This document shows positions 5,627 to 6,130 of a DNA stretch of 6,130 nt, one piece after another. The stretch is taken from the NCBI GenBank assembly GCA_937983475.1, contig CALJZV010000591.1, positions 1 through 6,130 on the forward strand. Reading direction: 5' to 3'. A program made the position numbers and the translations under genes. The DNA comes from an uncultured Verrucomicrobiales bacterium (lineage in GTDB: Bacteria; Verrucomicrobiota; Verrucomicrobiia; Limisphaerales; JACDHS01). Numbering within the stretch: position 1 is the first letter of the stretch; every line of letters begins with the position of its first letter. Below the pieces are notes generated by a model, which made no database searches, was not told the origin of the DNA, and worked only from the letters and a program-made list of their open reading frames with translations.

Positions 5627-6130
5627 TCACTCGCTGGCAGCGCGCATGGCCGCAAAGAAATTCTTGCCCGACTCCTCAGTGACAGGGCGCCTGGCCAAAT
5701 CATCGGCGGATTCCACCAAATCCTCCGGCAGTTCCTTCAAAAAAGGTGACGGATGGCACGGCATCAATTGCCCGTATTTCTTTCGTCCAGTGCAATAGCT
5801 GATGGACAACGTCTTCATGGCTCGCGTGATGGCGACGTAGAACAAGCGCCGCTCCTCGGGCAGCGTTCCTTCCACTTTGGATCGTGTGTGGGGCAACAGA
5901 CCATCCTCCAGGCCGACGATATAAACGTGGGGAAATTCCAAGCCCTTGCAACTGTGCATGGTGATCAAAGTAACCGCGTCTCCCTTGGTTTCCTTGTCCT
6001 CCTGCCGCTCGCCATCCAGGGCCAACTCTTCGAGAAACGCTTCCAATCGCCCCGCTGGTTCCGATGACGGTTGGCAGTCGTCAAGGGTGAGAATCAAATC
6101 CTTCAAATTGCGAATGCGATTTTCGGCCGT
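5627..6130 (-). CDS. C-terminal part of a Rep/PcrA/UvrD-type SF1A DNA helicase (cut by window edge)
   Basis: The last 167 residues of a superfamily 1A ATP-dependent 3'-5' DNA helicase are present; the N-terminal ATPase core lies beyond base 6130. The frame stays open to the edge, so an apparent internal start near 6106 (TTG) is not the true start. Motif V is seen at about 53-66 (VTLITMHSCKGLEF), followed by VYIVGLEDGLLPH (69-81). Motif VI is EERRLFYVAITRAMK (92-106), which carries the arginine finger. The protein ends soon after PSPFLKELPEDLVE (127-140), as Rep does. The longer C-terminal tail of UvrD and PcrA with its RNA-polymerase-binding tudor module is absent. The role would be DNA unwinding in repair or replication restart. 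The HSCKG form has Cys where Escherichia coli enzymes have Ala. Rep, PcrA and UvrD cannot be separated firmly from this fragment. Confidence 0.93.
   Translation of the reverse strand, partial: TAENRIRNLKDLILTLDDCQPSSEPAGRLEAFLEELALDGERQEDKETKGDAVTLITMHSCKGLEFPHVYIVGLEDGLLPHTRSKVEGTLPEERRLFYVAITRAMKTLSISYCTGRKKYGQLMPCHPSPFLKELPEDLVESADDLARRPVTEESGKNFFAAMRAASE

Noticed and set aside
5281..5703. 140-codon minus-strand ORF overlapping the lepA start and the helicase end
   Set aside because: It is in a different frame from two well-supported genes, has low-complexity Arg/Ser/Pro composition and no family motifs; it is a shadow frame.
6104..6106. TTG near 6106 as the start of a short 159-residue helicase-like protein
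   Set aside because: The frame continues open to the window edge with sequence that fits the family (ENRIRNLKDLI), so the gene is simply cut by the edge.
1..6130. CRISPR array, tRNA, insertion sequence or phage/defence cassette
   Set aside because: No repeated spacer pattern, cloverleaf, transposase or defence-type domain was found on either strand; the gene content is housekeeping and metabolic.

Overview
The window looks like ordinary chromosomal DNA from a free-living bacterium with moderate GC content. The protein style suggests the Planctomycetes-Verrucomicrobia-Chlamydiae group, and most likely Verrucomicrobiota (Pedosphaera/Limisphaerales-like). The pointers are a long signal peptidase I with a cytoplasmic N-terminal extension and a large insert, a long muconate-lactonizing-type enolase-superfamily protein, and minus-strand genes that mostly lack Shine-Dalgarno sequences. 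The taxonomic call is inference from remembered family resemblance, not a database result.

Five genes lie on the minus strand. In transcription order (right to left) they are: the C-terminal end of a Rep/PcrA/UvrD-type superfamily 1 DNA helicase, cut by the window edge (5627-6130); lepA, encoding elongation factor 4 (3716-5506); lepB, encoding signal peptidase I (2535-3713); an enolase-superfamily enzyme of unknown substrate (1026-2429); and a polyprenol-phosphate mannosyltransferase-like family 2 glycosyltransferase (183-920). At the left edge a 31-codon plus-strand ORF (80-175) has a textbook Shine-Dalgarno sequence and encodes a putative one-pass membrane peptide. It converges on the glycosyltransferase gene with only 7 bases between the stop codons.

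lepA and lepB are 2 bases apart and almost certainly form one transcription unit, the familiar lepA-lepB pairing. The 120-base gap upstream of lepA holds a strong GC-rich hairpin and a smaller inverted repeat. The 105-base gap between lepB and the enolase-family gene is AT-rich. It holds an 8-base direct repeat, a 12-base imperfect inverted repeat ending five bases before the start codon, and a separate 6-base perfect inverted repeat; this is the most structured noncoding DNA in the window. The 105-base gap upstream of the glycosyltransferase holds only weak repeats.

No tRNA, rRNA, CRISPR array, insertion sequence or other mobile element is visible, and no stretch longer than 300 bases lacks a gene. 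I do not see a convincing new multi-gene system. The points worth a second look are the small membrane peptide, the LepB insert next to its catalytic serine, the orphan enolase-family enzyme and the structured leaders.
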